A stretch of DNA of 64,000 bases from Streptomyces sp. TG1A-60 (GTDB lineage Bacteria; Actinomycetota; Actinomycetes; Streptomycetales; Streptomycetaceae), in assembly GCF_037201975.1 (NCBI RefSeq), contig NZ_CP147520.1, positions 248,001 through 312,000 of the forward strand, in the 5' to 3' direction. Below the pieces are notes generated by a model. That model did not search any database, had not been told where the DNA came from, and was given only the letters and a program-made list of their open reading frames with translations. Below are positions 44,794 through 51,859 of the stretch, one piece after another. Position 1 is the first letter of the stretch. The number at the start of each line of letters is the position of its first letter. The position numbers and the translations under genes were made by a program.

Positions 44794-45504
44794 AAGATCA
44801 GGGACGGGCAGGTGGCGAACCGTCCGATCTACGTCGTCATGGCCGTGACCGCCGAGGGCCACCGCGACATCCTGGGGATCTGGGCAGGCGACGGGGGCGA
44901 GGGCGCGAAGTACTGGCTGAGCGTGTTCACGGACCTGAAGAACAGGGGCGTCGACGATGTCCTGATGCTGGTCTGCGACGGACTGAAGGGCCTGCCCGAG
45001 GCGGTGGAGGCCGTCTGGCCTCGAACGATTGTGCAGACCTGCGTCGTTCACCTGCTGCGGAACTCCTTCCGGCACGCGGCCCGCCAGGACTGGGACAAGA
45101 TCGCCAAGGCGTTGAAGCCCGTCTACACGGCACCGAACGAGAACGCCGCGACCGAGCGGTTCAGCGAGTTCCAGGAAGCCTGGGGCAAGAAGTACCCGGC
45201 GGTCATCCGGCTCTGGGAGAACGCCTGGGCCGAGTTCGTGCCCTTCCTCTCCTTCGACGTCGAGATCCGCAAGGTCATCTGCTCGACGAATGCGATCGAG
45301 TCCGTCAACGCCCGCATCCGCAAGGCCGTTCGCGCCCGCGGCCACTTTCCCAACGAGGCCGCGGCCATGAAGTGCGTCTACATGGCGCTGATGAGCCCGG
45401 ACCCGACCGGCAAGGGCCGCAAGCGATGGACCATGCGCTGGAAGGCGCCCCTGAACGCCTTCCAGATCGCCTTCGAAGGCCGGCTCACCCCGGCCGCCAA
45501 CTGA
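44794..45504 (+). pseudogene. IS256-type transposase remnant, right part
   Basis: Continuation of the transposase cut by ISL3: DGQVANRPIYVVMAVTAEGH, DVLMLVCDGLKGLPEAVEAV (second Asp), IVQTCVVHLLRNSFRHA, KVICSTNAIESVNARIRKA (Glu), and the normal end KRWTMRWKAPLNAFQIAF. All three catalytic residues survive between the two parts, so precise loss of ISL3 would restore the core but not the missing N-terminus. The 165 bases after it (45505-45669) hold IS-end debris and no gene I can support. Confidence 0.85.
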
Positions 45505-45669
45505 CCCCTACAAAAACTGGATCAGCCGTCTACTGGACACACCCGGCGGAAGCCTCACTGGGCATCGCAGCCACGGCGAATTGGGCAACGGAGTCGACTT
45601 GGTTGCCAGGCTATTCACTGGCCTGGGCATCGATGGGGATCTTGGTGATGTCAGGGCGTAACGGGGAGG

Positions 45670-46104
45670 CTAGCGAGGTGCCGCGAGTACCTCCCGGAGT
45701 ACGGTCTCGAGCGTGACGCGGGCCAGCTCATGTCTCAGGGTCTCCTCGATGCCTTCGTAGATGCCCTGCATCGCCGGCTGGATGCCGTAACCCACCACGC
45801 ATCCCTGGTCCGGGGTGGTGCGGTGCATCGCGAACAGCGGGCCGGGTTCCACGGCCTCGTACACGTCGAGCAGGGTCATCGACTCCAGCTCGCGTGCCAG
45901 TGACCAGCCCGCGCCCACGCCCCGTCGGGACTCCACGAGCCCAGACCTGCGCAGCTCGCCGAGCAGCCGTCTGATTACCACTGGGTTGGTGTTCGCGCTG
46001 GTCGCGATCTGCTCGGAGGTGGCGACCTCATGGCCCTGGCGCTGGTAGAGGCCGATCCAGGCCAGCGCGTGGGCGGCGATGGTCAGCCTGCTGTTGGCGC
46101 TCAT
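45670..46104 (-). CDS. Rrf2 family transcriptional regulator
   Basis: A 144-residue winged-helix regulator: LTIAAHALAWIGLYQRQGHE, TSEQIATSANTNPVVIRRLLGELRRSGLV and SRRGVGAGWSLARELESMTLLDVYEAVEPG. The three-Cys cluster that binds iron-sulfur in IscR/NsrR is absent (only GC in DQGCVVG), so it resembles the YwnA-type branch. The ATG at 46104 is chosen as it precedes the conserved domain. It is divergent from an SDR gene with two inverted repeats between them, its likely operators. Confidence 0.88.
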   Translation of the reverse strand: MSANSRLTIAAHALAWIGLYQRQGHEVATSEQIATSANTNPVVIRRLLGELRRSGLVESRRGVGAGWSLARELESMTLLDVYEAVEPGPLFAMHRTTPDQGCVVGYGIQPAMQGIYEGIEETLRHELARVTLETVLREVLAAPR

Positions 46105-46134
46105 GGACTCATCCTCTCGGCCGCAACGCTTCAG

Positions 46135-46156
46135 GTTACGACAGTGCCGTCGTAAC
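46135..46156. promoter_or_regulatory. inverted-repeat operator 1 (Rrf2)
   Basis: GTTACGAC, six bases, GTCGTAAC: a perfect 8-base inverted repeat just upstream of the Rrf2 start codon. It shares the half-site with the second operator 36 bases away. Likely bound by the Rrf2 dimer for autoregulation. Confidence 0.75.
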
Positions 46157-46176
46157 AGTGAAGGTTGCAACAGCAC

Positions 46177-46199
46177 GTCGTAACAATTAGCGTTACGAC
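46177..46199. promoter_or_regulatory. inverted-repeat operator 2 (SDR side)
   Basis: GTCGTAAC, seven bases, GTTACGAC: the same half-site in the opposite arrangement, 34 bases before the SDR start. Four copies of one 8-base word in 65 bases are far beyond chance and mark this as the control region of the divergent pair. Confidence 0.75.
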
Positions 46200-46232
46200 T
46201 GCCAGGAAGGGTCAATCAACGAGGTGAGAAGA

Positions 46233-46988
46233 ATGAGCAATCCACTCATGGGCAAGGTCGCCCTGGTCACCGGGGGGTCGCGCGGACTGGGAGCCGCGAC
46301 CGTACGGCTGCTGGCCGAGCAGGGCGCCGACGTCGCCTTCACCTACGTCAGCTCCGAGAAGCAGGCGCAGGCAGTCGTCGACGAGGTGCACGGCAAGGGT
46401 GCCAAGGCCGTCGCCTTCCAGTCCGACCAGGCGGACACGAGCCGGGCGCCGGCGCTGATCGACGACGTGGTCGCGCACTTCGGCGGCCTGGACATCCTCG
46501 TCAACAACGCGGCGATCTCGGTGGAGCAGGGCCGCACGGTGGACGACCCGGACGCCGACACCGCCGCCCTGGACCGGATGCACGCCACCAACTACCTCGG
46601 CGTGATCGCCGTCATCCGGGCCGCCTCCCGAGTGCTGCGCACGGGCGGCCGCATCATCACGGTGAGTTCCGGACTGGGCTCCCGAGTCGGCGCCCCCGGC
46701 CTTGCCGACTACTCGGCGACCAAGTCCGGGATCGAGAGGTACACCATGGGCGTCGCACGCGACCTCGGGCCCCGGAACATCACGGCCAACGTCGTGGAGG
46801 CCGGACTGATGGAGGGCGGCATGCAACCGCCGGACCCCGACACTCTCAAGGCCCTGGTCAGCTCGCTGTCCCTGCAACGCATGGGGCACCCCGACGAAAT
46901 CGCCGCGGCGATCGCCTTCCTGGCGAGCCCCGCAGCGTCGTACGTCACGGGCGCGGTGCTGGACGCCCACGGCGGCTACAACGCCTGA
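46233..46988 (+). CDS. SDR family oxidoreductase
   Basis: A 251-residue short-chain dehydrogenase: KVALVTGGSRGLGAATVRLL (cofactor motif), LDILVNNAAIS, ITVSSGLGSRVGAPGLADYSATKSG with the catalytic Ser, Tyr and Lys, and GAVLDAHGGYN at the end. It probably uses NADPH; the substrate is unknown. ATG 46233 follows GAGG and GAGAAG. It is divergent from the Rrf2 gene, so its expression is probably induced when that repressor is inactivated. A strong terminator follows. Confidence 0.92.
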   Translation: MSNPLMGKVALVTGGSRGLGAATVRLLAEQGADVAFTYVSSEKQAQAVVDEVHGKGAKAVAFQSDQADTSRAPALIDDVVAHFGGLDILVNNAAISVEQGRTVDDPDADTAALDRMHATNYLGVIAVIRAASRVLRTGGRIITVSSGLGSRVGAPGLADYSATKSGIERYTMGVARDLGPRNITANVVEAGLMEGGMQPPDPDTLKALVSSLSLQRMGHPDEIAAAIAFLASPAASYVTGAVLDAHGGYNA

Positions 46989-47002
46989 ACCCGAACCCTG
47001 CC

Positions 47003-47038
47003 GCGCGCCCCGAAGGACATCGCGCCTTCGGGGCGCGC
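47003..47038 (+). terminator. transcription terminator after the SDR gene
   Basis: GCGCGCCCCGAAGG, an eight-base loop, and its exact reverse complement make a 14-bp perfect GC-rich stem 14 bases after the SDR stop. No T-tract follows, as is usual in streptomycetes. Confidence 0.85.
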
Positions 47039-47051
47039 ACCGCCGACGACC

Positions 47052-47302
47052 CGCGACAAGGCGTACGACTCGAAGGCTGTGCGCGGTGAGCTGCGACGCC
47101 GCTGCATCCAGGCGCTCCCGCAAGGGCTCCCCGAACATCAAGGGCCTGGGCAAGATCCGCTATCGCCGAGCAGATCGCCCTGCTCCACCAGTTCAGACGC
47201 CTCGCGGTCCGCGGGGAACGACGTATCGAACTCCACGACGTCTTCGTCTCGTTGGCTTGCAGCCTCATCTGCTCCACACGCCTCAAGAAGACCGGATCGT
47301 GA
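47052..47302 (+). pseudogene. IS5-family transposase, 3' remnant with frameshifts
   Basis: In mixed frames the plus strand encodes RDKAYDSKAVRGELRRR, PNIKGLGKIRYR, LLHQFRRLAVRGERRIELHD and VFVSLACSLICSTRLKK, ending at TGA 47302: the C-terminal part of an IS5-type transposase with at least two frame breaks. The 5' part is absent. Confidence 0.75.
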
Positions 47303-47391
47303 TCGCGTTACGAGCTCTGAGGAGAGCGGCTCCTGACGAACGATCTTCTCCGCAGACTGCCGCCCACGACCAGGGTGAGTCCCCCGAGTAC

Positions 47392-47688
47392 GTGTCACAC
47401 CAGCCCTTCGACCTGCGCCTTCAAGTTGGTGGAGGCTCACTGAACGGCGAAGCCCCTCAGACCGATGGCCATGGCGCCTGCCTCACTCTCCAGGGCGGCA
47501 CGCTCGACGACACCGGTTCCTTCACGGTGACCACGTCCGTGGAACTGAACGAGACCAAACTGGCCGCCAAGTCCATCGGTTACAGCGGGCAGATCGTGGG
47601 GCAGCGGACGACGGACGGCTCGGCCTGGGGACTGTGGTACGAACTCACCGGCAAGGAGACGGTGCTGGACGAGGAGACGCGGGGCTGA
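47392..47688 (+). CDS. hypothetical small protein or gene fragment
   Basis: A 98-residue frame from GTG 47392 with good streptomycete codon use: SHQPFDLRLQVGGGSLNGEA, LTLQGGTLDDTGSFTVTTSV and GSAWGLWYELTGKETVLDEE. It alternates short hydrophobic and polar stretches like a small beta protein. No ribosome binding site is clear and the frame stays open upstream into the IS5 remnant, so it may be the 3' part of a larger gene. I do not recognise it. Confidence 0.45.
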   Translation: MSHQPFDLRLQVGGGSLNGEAPQTDGHGACLTLQGGTLDDTGSFTVTTSVELNETKLAAKSIGYSGQIVGQRTTDGSAWGLWYELTGKETVLDEETRG

Positions 47689-47689
47689 A

Positions 47690-48089
47690 CGGACGCCGAC
47701 GCATTGAGTTCCTCGCCCGCTGGCCCTCGAACAGGGCGATGCAGCATGCCCGCGACCGGATCCGGGAGATCACCGCCCGGCGCAGGCTCCCGCTGCAGCC
47801 GCAAGCGATCGTGGAGGACCTCAACTTGTTCCTCCGGGGCTGGATGGCGTACTTCAGATACGGCCACTCCGCCCAACGCTTCAGCAAGATCGGCAGATTC
47901 GCAAGGGAACGCGTCGCGCACTTCATCAGCAGGAAACACCGGCGCAGCCGGGCGTTCGGCTGGTGGGTACTGACCGTCGCGTCCCCGAACGAACTCGGAC
48001 TGATCAGCCCGTACGGAACCGTCGTGGCACCCAGGGCAGGCAAGCCCTGGCGGGAAAGACCGAATGCCGCCGGTAAACGGCGTCGGTGA
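47690..48089 (+). pseudogene. ltrA: group II intron maturase, C-terminal fragment
   Basis: About 130 residues of the maturase X domain: RRRIEFLARWPSNRAMQHAR, DLNLFLRGWMAYFRYGHSA, RHRRSRAFGWWVLTV and LGLISPYGTVVAPRAGKPW, ending at TGA 48089, which overlaps domain V as in intact class C introns. The palm domain with YADD is missing, so there is no reverse-transcriptase activity. Confidence 0.85.
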
Positions 48090-48178
48090 GCCGTGTGCGG
48101 GAGAACCGCATGCACGGTTCGAAGCGGCGGGGGCTGGAAACGGAGCGGACGTACTCCGCCACCGCGCCAGCCCCCGAC
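47690..48178 (+). mobile_element. 5'-truncated group II intron
   Basis: The segment holds the maturase C-terminus, then domain V and domain VI of a bacterial group IIC-like intron, ending near 48178. Domain V (48088-48120) has GAGCCGTG paired with CACGGTTC, the TGCGG/CCGCA upper stem, a GAGAA loop and a two-base bulge. Domain VI follows, with GGGGGCTGG pairing CCAGCCCCC. The 5' intron domains and the reverse-transcriptase core are absent. It lies antisense in an ISKra4-type transposase gene. Confidence 0.8.
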
Positions 48179-49175
48179 CCTGCACCCTGAGGTCGAGCTG
48201 ATGCCGGGCGCCGTCGACCAGCACGACCCAGGTCCGGCGGTGCTCGGGGTCGCGGGCTTCGGCCTGGTCGAACACCGCGGTGATGACCTGCTCGGCGGTG
48301 TCGTTCACCGAGCCGCACAGCCACTTGGACCTGGCTTTCGGGCCCGGGCGACGCTCCTTCACGGGGTCGGCGGGGTCGGTGATGATGTCGTCGATGCCGC
48401 GGACGGCGGGCTCGGCGTCGTAGACGGTGCCCAGGGTGGCCATCCGTTTGCGGCCGTTCTTCTCGCCGGGCGCGAGCCTGGTCGCCATCTTGTTGCCGTT
48501 TTTGGCTGCGGCGGCTTTCGCGGTGGCTTCGCGCAGCGCCTCGGGCCTTATCACCACGCCCTTGCCGTCGGTGGACAGCACCAGCAGCGTGGCGTCGGTG
48601 CACGGCTCGGGCACCAGGGCCTGGTAGAACGCGTCGATGTCGGCCGCGGCGGCCACGGCGAGTTCCTGGACCTGCCGGTGGCCGATGCCGGCGCCGGTCA
48701 GCACGTTGACGCGGTCGACCGCCTCGGCGAAGGAGCCGCGGGCGGACTCGGTCGCGGCGAGCCGGGCCAGCCCCAGGCTGTGCATCCCGGCAGGCATGTT
48801 CAGTGCGGCGTCGGACAGGTGCAGATCGGCCGAGCCGGTGGCTCGGTAGGCGATCCGGGTCGTTGTGACCTTCCCGAACACCGTGGCCAGGATCCGCCTC
48901 CGGCCCCGCTCGATCCGGGTGCGCTCGACACCGGCCGCATCGACCACCGGATCGGCCCGCTGCTCGCGCACCGCGCGCAGATCCAGATGGTCCTGGAACA
49001 GCTGCCGGGTCACCTCGCGCATCCGCGCCGCGAGCAGGTCCTCCAGCCCTGAATGCGTCAACGCGGCGGCGTCCGGCGACGTCAGATCCGTGGCGACCTG
49101 CTCGAACAGGCCGCGGGAGGCGGCGAACGCGAGCTCGGCCACCGCCAGAGGGCCGGTCTCCGGGACGGCGCTCAC
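48179..49175 (-). pseudogene. ISKra4-family transposase, 5' part, cut by the group II intron
   Basis: From GTG 49175 the protein reads LELFEQ-type start (ASRGLFEQVATDLTSPDAAA), DAAGVERTRIERGRRRILAT, DAALNMPAGMHSLGLARLAA, VLSTDGKGVVIRPEALREAT, GEKNGRKRMATLGTVYDAEP and WVVLVDGARHQLDL, where it ends at the intron border. The C-terminal catalytic third is not found on the other side. The start overlaps the stop of the accessory gene (GTGA). Confidence 0.8.
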
Positions 49176-49672
49176 CAGCCCAACTCCCGTCCGTCCACCC
49201 TGAACAGCCCCGGCGCGATCTCGGCGAGGATCCCGCGTTCCACCAGGCGCTTCAGCTTCGAGCGCATGCCCTCCACGTGACGGGCCTCGCTCTGAAGCCC
49301 CAGCTCCACGCACACCTCCTTGCACCGCCACGCCGACCCCGACGTCGCGAACAGCGCGGTGATCCGCTGGTAGTCCGGCGACATCACCGTCACATCGCCC
49401 GCGGCCTCGGCGGCCAGCAGTGCCGCGGCAACGTCGACCGGCCCGGACACTGCCGGCACGGAGGCATCACACGCGGCTACCGGACCGTCGGCCAGCACCT
49501 GCTCCACCGTCTCCCGCGTGATCTGCAGCCGGGACAGTTCGCCTTCCACCTGGGACAACGCTTCGGAAAGCTCCGCGATCTGCTTGCGCAACCCCGCGAT
49601 TCTGGCCCGGCATTCACTCTCTCTGGCATCCAACGCGGCCATCAACGACGGCACCACACCACCCCGCCTCAC
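49172..49672 (-). CDS. ISKra4-associated accessory protein, coiled coil plus winged helix
   Basis: A 166-residue protein from GTG 49672. Residues ~10-60 are a coiled coil (CRARIAGLRKQIAELSEALS, then QVEGELSRLQITRETVEQVL). Residues ~95-166 look like a winged helix (YQRITALFATSGSAWRCKEV, VEGMRSKLKRLVERGILAEI, LFRVDGRE). It is translationally coupled to the transposase gene, so it may regulate transposition or be part of the transpososome. The family is not named with certainty. Confidence 0.6.
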   Translation of the reverse strand: MRRGGVVPSLMAALDARESECRARIAGLRKQIAELSEALSQVEGELSRLQITRETVEQVLADGPVAACDASVPAVSGPVDVAAALLAAEAAGDVTVMSPDYQRITALFATSGSAWRCKEVCVELGLQSEARHVEGMRSKLKRLVERGILAEIAPGLFRVDGRELGW

Positions 49673-49774
49673 CCGGTGCCCGCACCCACGGCCAGCTCAC
49701 CTCGCCGACGGTAGAGACCGCCCCACACCGGCACATCCCGAACCCCTGCGAATCACCCCAACGAGGCACCCCCA

Positions 49775-50499
49775 CAAGATCTGCACCCGTTGGCGATCTG
49801 GTCACGTTTCTCCGGGATCGTGCAGCGGATACCGCGCTTGCGCAGGTAGGCGCGGTTCGCACGGGAGCCGTACGCCTTGTCGGCACGAACCTTGTCCGGC
49901 CGGGTCCGCGGACGGCCCGGCCCGAGCCGGGGCACGCGGATACGGCCCAGGACCACCTGGAACTGCGGGGAGTCACCACGCTGTCCGGCCGTGATCACCA
50001 GCGACATCGGCTTCTGGGCCTGCTCGACCGCCAGATGGAGCCTGGTGGTCAGCCCGCCCCGGGAGCGTCCGAGCCCGTGGTCGTCGGGCTCGGTGAACAC
50101 ACCACCGGGCGACTCGACCTGCAGATCCCCCTTTTTGCAGGCACCCGCAGCATGCTGGTGAGCGCGGGCGATCGTCGAGTCCACCGAGACATCCCAGGTG
50201 ATCAGCCCCTCGGCATCGGCCCGGGCCTGCAGTTGCTCGAAGATCCGATACCAGGTGCCGTCCCGCTGCCAACGCCGGAACAGCCCGTACACCGTCTCCC
50301 ACGGACCGTACCGCTCCGGCACGTCCCGCCACGGAGCACCAGTACGGGTGCGCCAGCGTATGCCATCTATCAACTGCCGCTTGGTGTGCACCAGCGGCCG
50401 TCCGGACTTCTTCCCAGAGGCAGCAGGGGCTCCAGCTTCGCCCACTGCGCATTCGTCAGATCGCGCCGCCCCACAAAGTGGATCTTGGCACATCAACAC
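49775..50499 (-). pseudogene. IS5-family transposase, frameshifted and 3'-truncated
   Basis: Clear IS5 blocks: KKSGRPLVHTKRQLIDGIRW, TRTGAPWRDVPERYGPWETV, ITWDVSVDSTIARAHQHAAG, GLGRSRGGLTTRLHLAVEQA and VRADKAYGSRANRAYLRKRG. The first 25 residues lie one frame over (GRRDLTNAQWAKLEPLLPLG) because a G is missing near 50413. The C-terminus breaks off after EKRDQIANG at about 49775, before the catalytic Glu region. Confidence 0.82.
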
Positions 50500-50502
50500 G
50501 CC

Positions 50503-50966
50503 CTAGTGCCAGTCGCTGATCCGGACGTCGTCGGGCGCCGGCCTGCCGCGTCCCGTCTCCACGAAGTCCTTGAGGCTCATCAGGAAGGTCGCCCACTTCG
50601 TGCTGCAGTGGTGCGTGAACTCGACCGGCTCACGCCAGCCCTCGTGTGTGAACAGGACGATCGTGTAGTCGTCGCGTCGGCTGAGGCTCCAGTCGATCTC
50701 GGTCCCGATCCACTCGGTGGGACCGTCGGTGACGCGCCACCGCACGTGGCCGGCCGGGTCGAGCTCGACGATCTTCCATGTCGAAGCCGCCGACGTCGCC
50801 GAAGCGGAACGCCAGCTGACCGCCGACCTCGCTCTTGCCGGTGGTGTCGGTCGTCCACCAGCCGGCGATGCCCTCGGGCGTGGCGACGGCCCGGTAGACG
50901 TCGTCCAGCGGCGCGACGGCGCCGACGCGATGCAGGATCGCGATGCAGGATGTCGGGCATCTTCAT
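50503..50966 (-). pseudogene. SRPBCC (AHSA1-like) protein, broken by a 13-bp duplication and a 1-bp insertion
   Basis: From ATG 50966 the start MKMPDILHR is followed by a frameshift caused by a perfect 13-bp tandem duplication (50926-50951). Repaired, it reads VGAVAPLDDVYRAVATPEGI, AGWWTTDTTGKSEVGGQLAF and FGDVGGFDM. A second one-base insertion after FDM shifts it again before KIVELDPAGHVRWRVTDGP, WSLSRRDDYTIVLFTHEGW and LKDFVETGRGRPAPDDVRIS. The two shifts do not cancel, so no full SRPBCC protein can be made. It is coupled to the ArsR gene (ATGA). Confidence 0.85.
50926..50951. repeat. 13-bp perfect tandem duplication
   Basis: CGCGATGCAGGAT occurs twice in direct succession (50926-50938 and 50939-50951) inside the SRPBCC gene and causes its first frameshift. 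A recent slippage event is the simplest origin. Confidence 0.95.
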
Positions 50967-51313
50967 TCTCCTTCGGTGTGGTCGCGGCTGCGTTCGATCG
51001 CCTCCGCGATGTGCTTGATCCGGCGCAGTAAGGCGTCCCAGGAAGTGCCGACCGCGGCCAGCTGCGCGGCCGCGCGGGCGAGCTGTGTCTCGTCGACCCG
51101 GTAGCGCCGCTCGCGACCGGCCGGCTCGGCACGAACCAGCCCGACTCGGTCGAGAACGGCGAGATGTTTGGACACGGCCTGCCGGGTGAGGGGCAGGCCC
51201 GCGCTGAGCGAGGTGGCCGTTCCGGCTCCGGACGCGAGGAGCAGGTCGATCAGCGTGCGCCGGGTGGGGTCACCGATCGCCGACCACAGTTCGTCGTCGA
51301 CCGGCGTACTCAT
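50963..51313 (-). CDS. ArsR family transcriptional regulator
   Basis: A 116-residue winged-helix repressor: DELWSAIGDPTRRTLIDLLL, SAGLPLTRQAVSKHLAVLDRVGLV and GRERRYRVDETQLARAAAQL. There is no metal-binding ELCVCDL-type motif, so it senses something other than arsenic, as is usual when ArsR genes are paired with SRPBCC genes. ATG 51313 overlaps the upstream SRPBCC stop, and its own stop overlaps the downstream SRPBCC pseudogene start. Likely binds the two operators at 51783-51842. Confidence 0.92.
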   Translation of the reverse strand: MSTPVDDELWSAIGDPTRRTLIDLLLASGAGTATSLSAGLPLTRQAVSKHLAVLDRVGLVRAEPAGRERRYRVDETQLARAAAQLAAVGTSWDALLRRIKHIAEAIERSRDHTEGE

Positions 51314-51768
51314 GAGGTCGACACCAGTCGCGCGACGTACGCGCCCAGCCGGGGAACGTAGTGGTCCCACGCGCTCGCGTGATCGCAGTACTGCTCCTCG
51401 AGAACGGCGACCTCCCAGCCCATCTCGCGGAACCCGGTCTCGGTCATCCGCACCCGGGTCCCCTGCTCCGTCGGCACCAGGTCGAAGGTGACCAGCAACG
51501 AGTCCCCGGGACGCGCGGCGTCGGTGTAGCACCACCTGAACGAGAACCGCGACGGCGGGTCGACCTCGACGACGGTGAGCGCGACGGTCATCGTCTCGCC
51601 GGTCGCCTCGTCCCGCCAGAAGAGCTCACCGGGCGCCCCTGATACGGACTTGAACCGGGCGTCCTCCGGCCACCACTCCCGCATGTGCTCCGACCGGCTG
51701 ACGACCTCGAAGACCACCTCCGGTGGTGCGTCGACGTGGATCTCGCGCTCGATGCTGCCGTACTCCAC
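51310..51768 (-). CDS. SRPBCC (AHSA1-like) domain protein
   Basis: A 152-residue helix-grip protein: SIEREIHVDAPPEVVFEVVS, HMREWWPEDARFKSV, PPSRFSFRWCYTDAARPGDS, VTFDLVPTEQGTRVRMTETG and YVPRLGAYVARLV. Such proteins bind small hydrophobic ligands. GTG 51768 is chosen with AAGGG about 8 bases upstream; a TTG at 51786 is less likely. First gene of the SRPBCC-ArsR-SRPBCC operon. Confidence 0.88.
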   Translation of the reverse strand: MEYGSIEREIHVDAPPEVVFEVVSRSEHMREWWPEDARFKSVSGAPGELFWRDEATGETMTVALTVVEVDPPSRFSFRWCYTDAARPGDSLLVTFDLVPTEQGTRVRMTETGFREMGWEVAVLEEQYCDHASAWDHYVPRLGAYVARLVSTS

Positions 51769-51782
51769 GCGCGAACCCTTTC

Positions 51783-51797
51783 GCAACCTTTAGTTGC
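51783..51797. promoter_or_regulatory. operator 1 for ArsR, GCAAC-N5-GTTGC
   Basis: GCAACCTTTAGTTGC, a perfect 5-base inverted repeat with an AT-containing centre, starting 15 bases before the SRPBCC start codon. A copy of the same motif lies 45 bases further upstream. Confidence 0.7.
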
Positions 51798-51827
51798 GCA
51801 TCAGAGTACGGCAGCGGGTGGTAATGC

Positions 51828-51842
51828 GCAACGTTTGGTTGC
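51828..51842. promoter_or_regulatory. operator 2 for ArsR, GCAAC-N5-GTTGC
   Basis: GCAACGTTTGGTTGC, same motif as operator 1, 45 bases apart start to start. Between them lies the presumed promoter of the operon. It also lies 18 bases beyond the stop of the acyl-CoA dehydrogenase gene. Confidence 0.7.
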
Positions 51843-51859
51843 ATATTGACTCACCGTCG

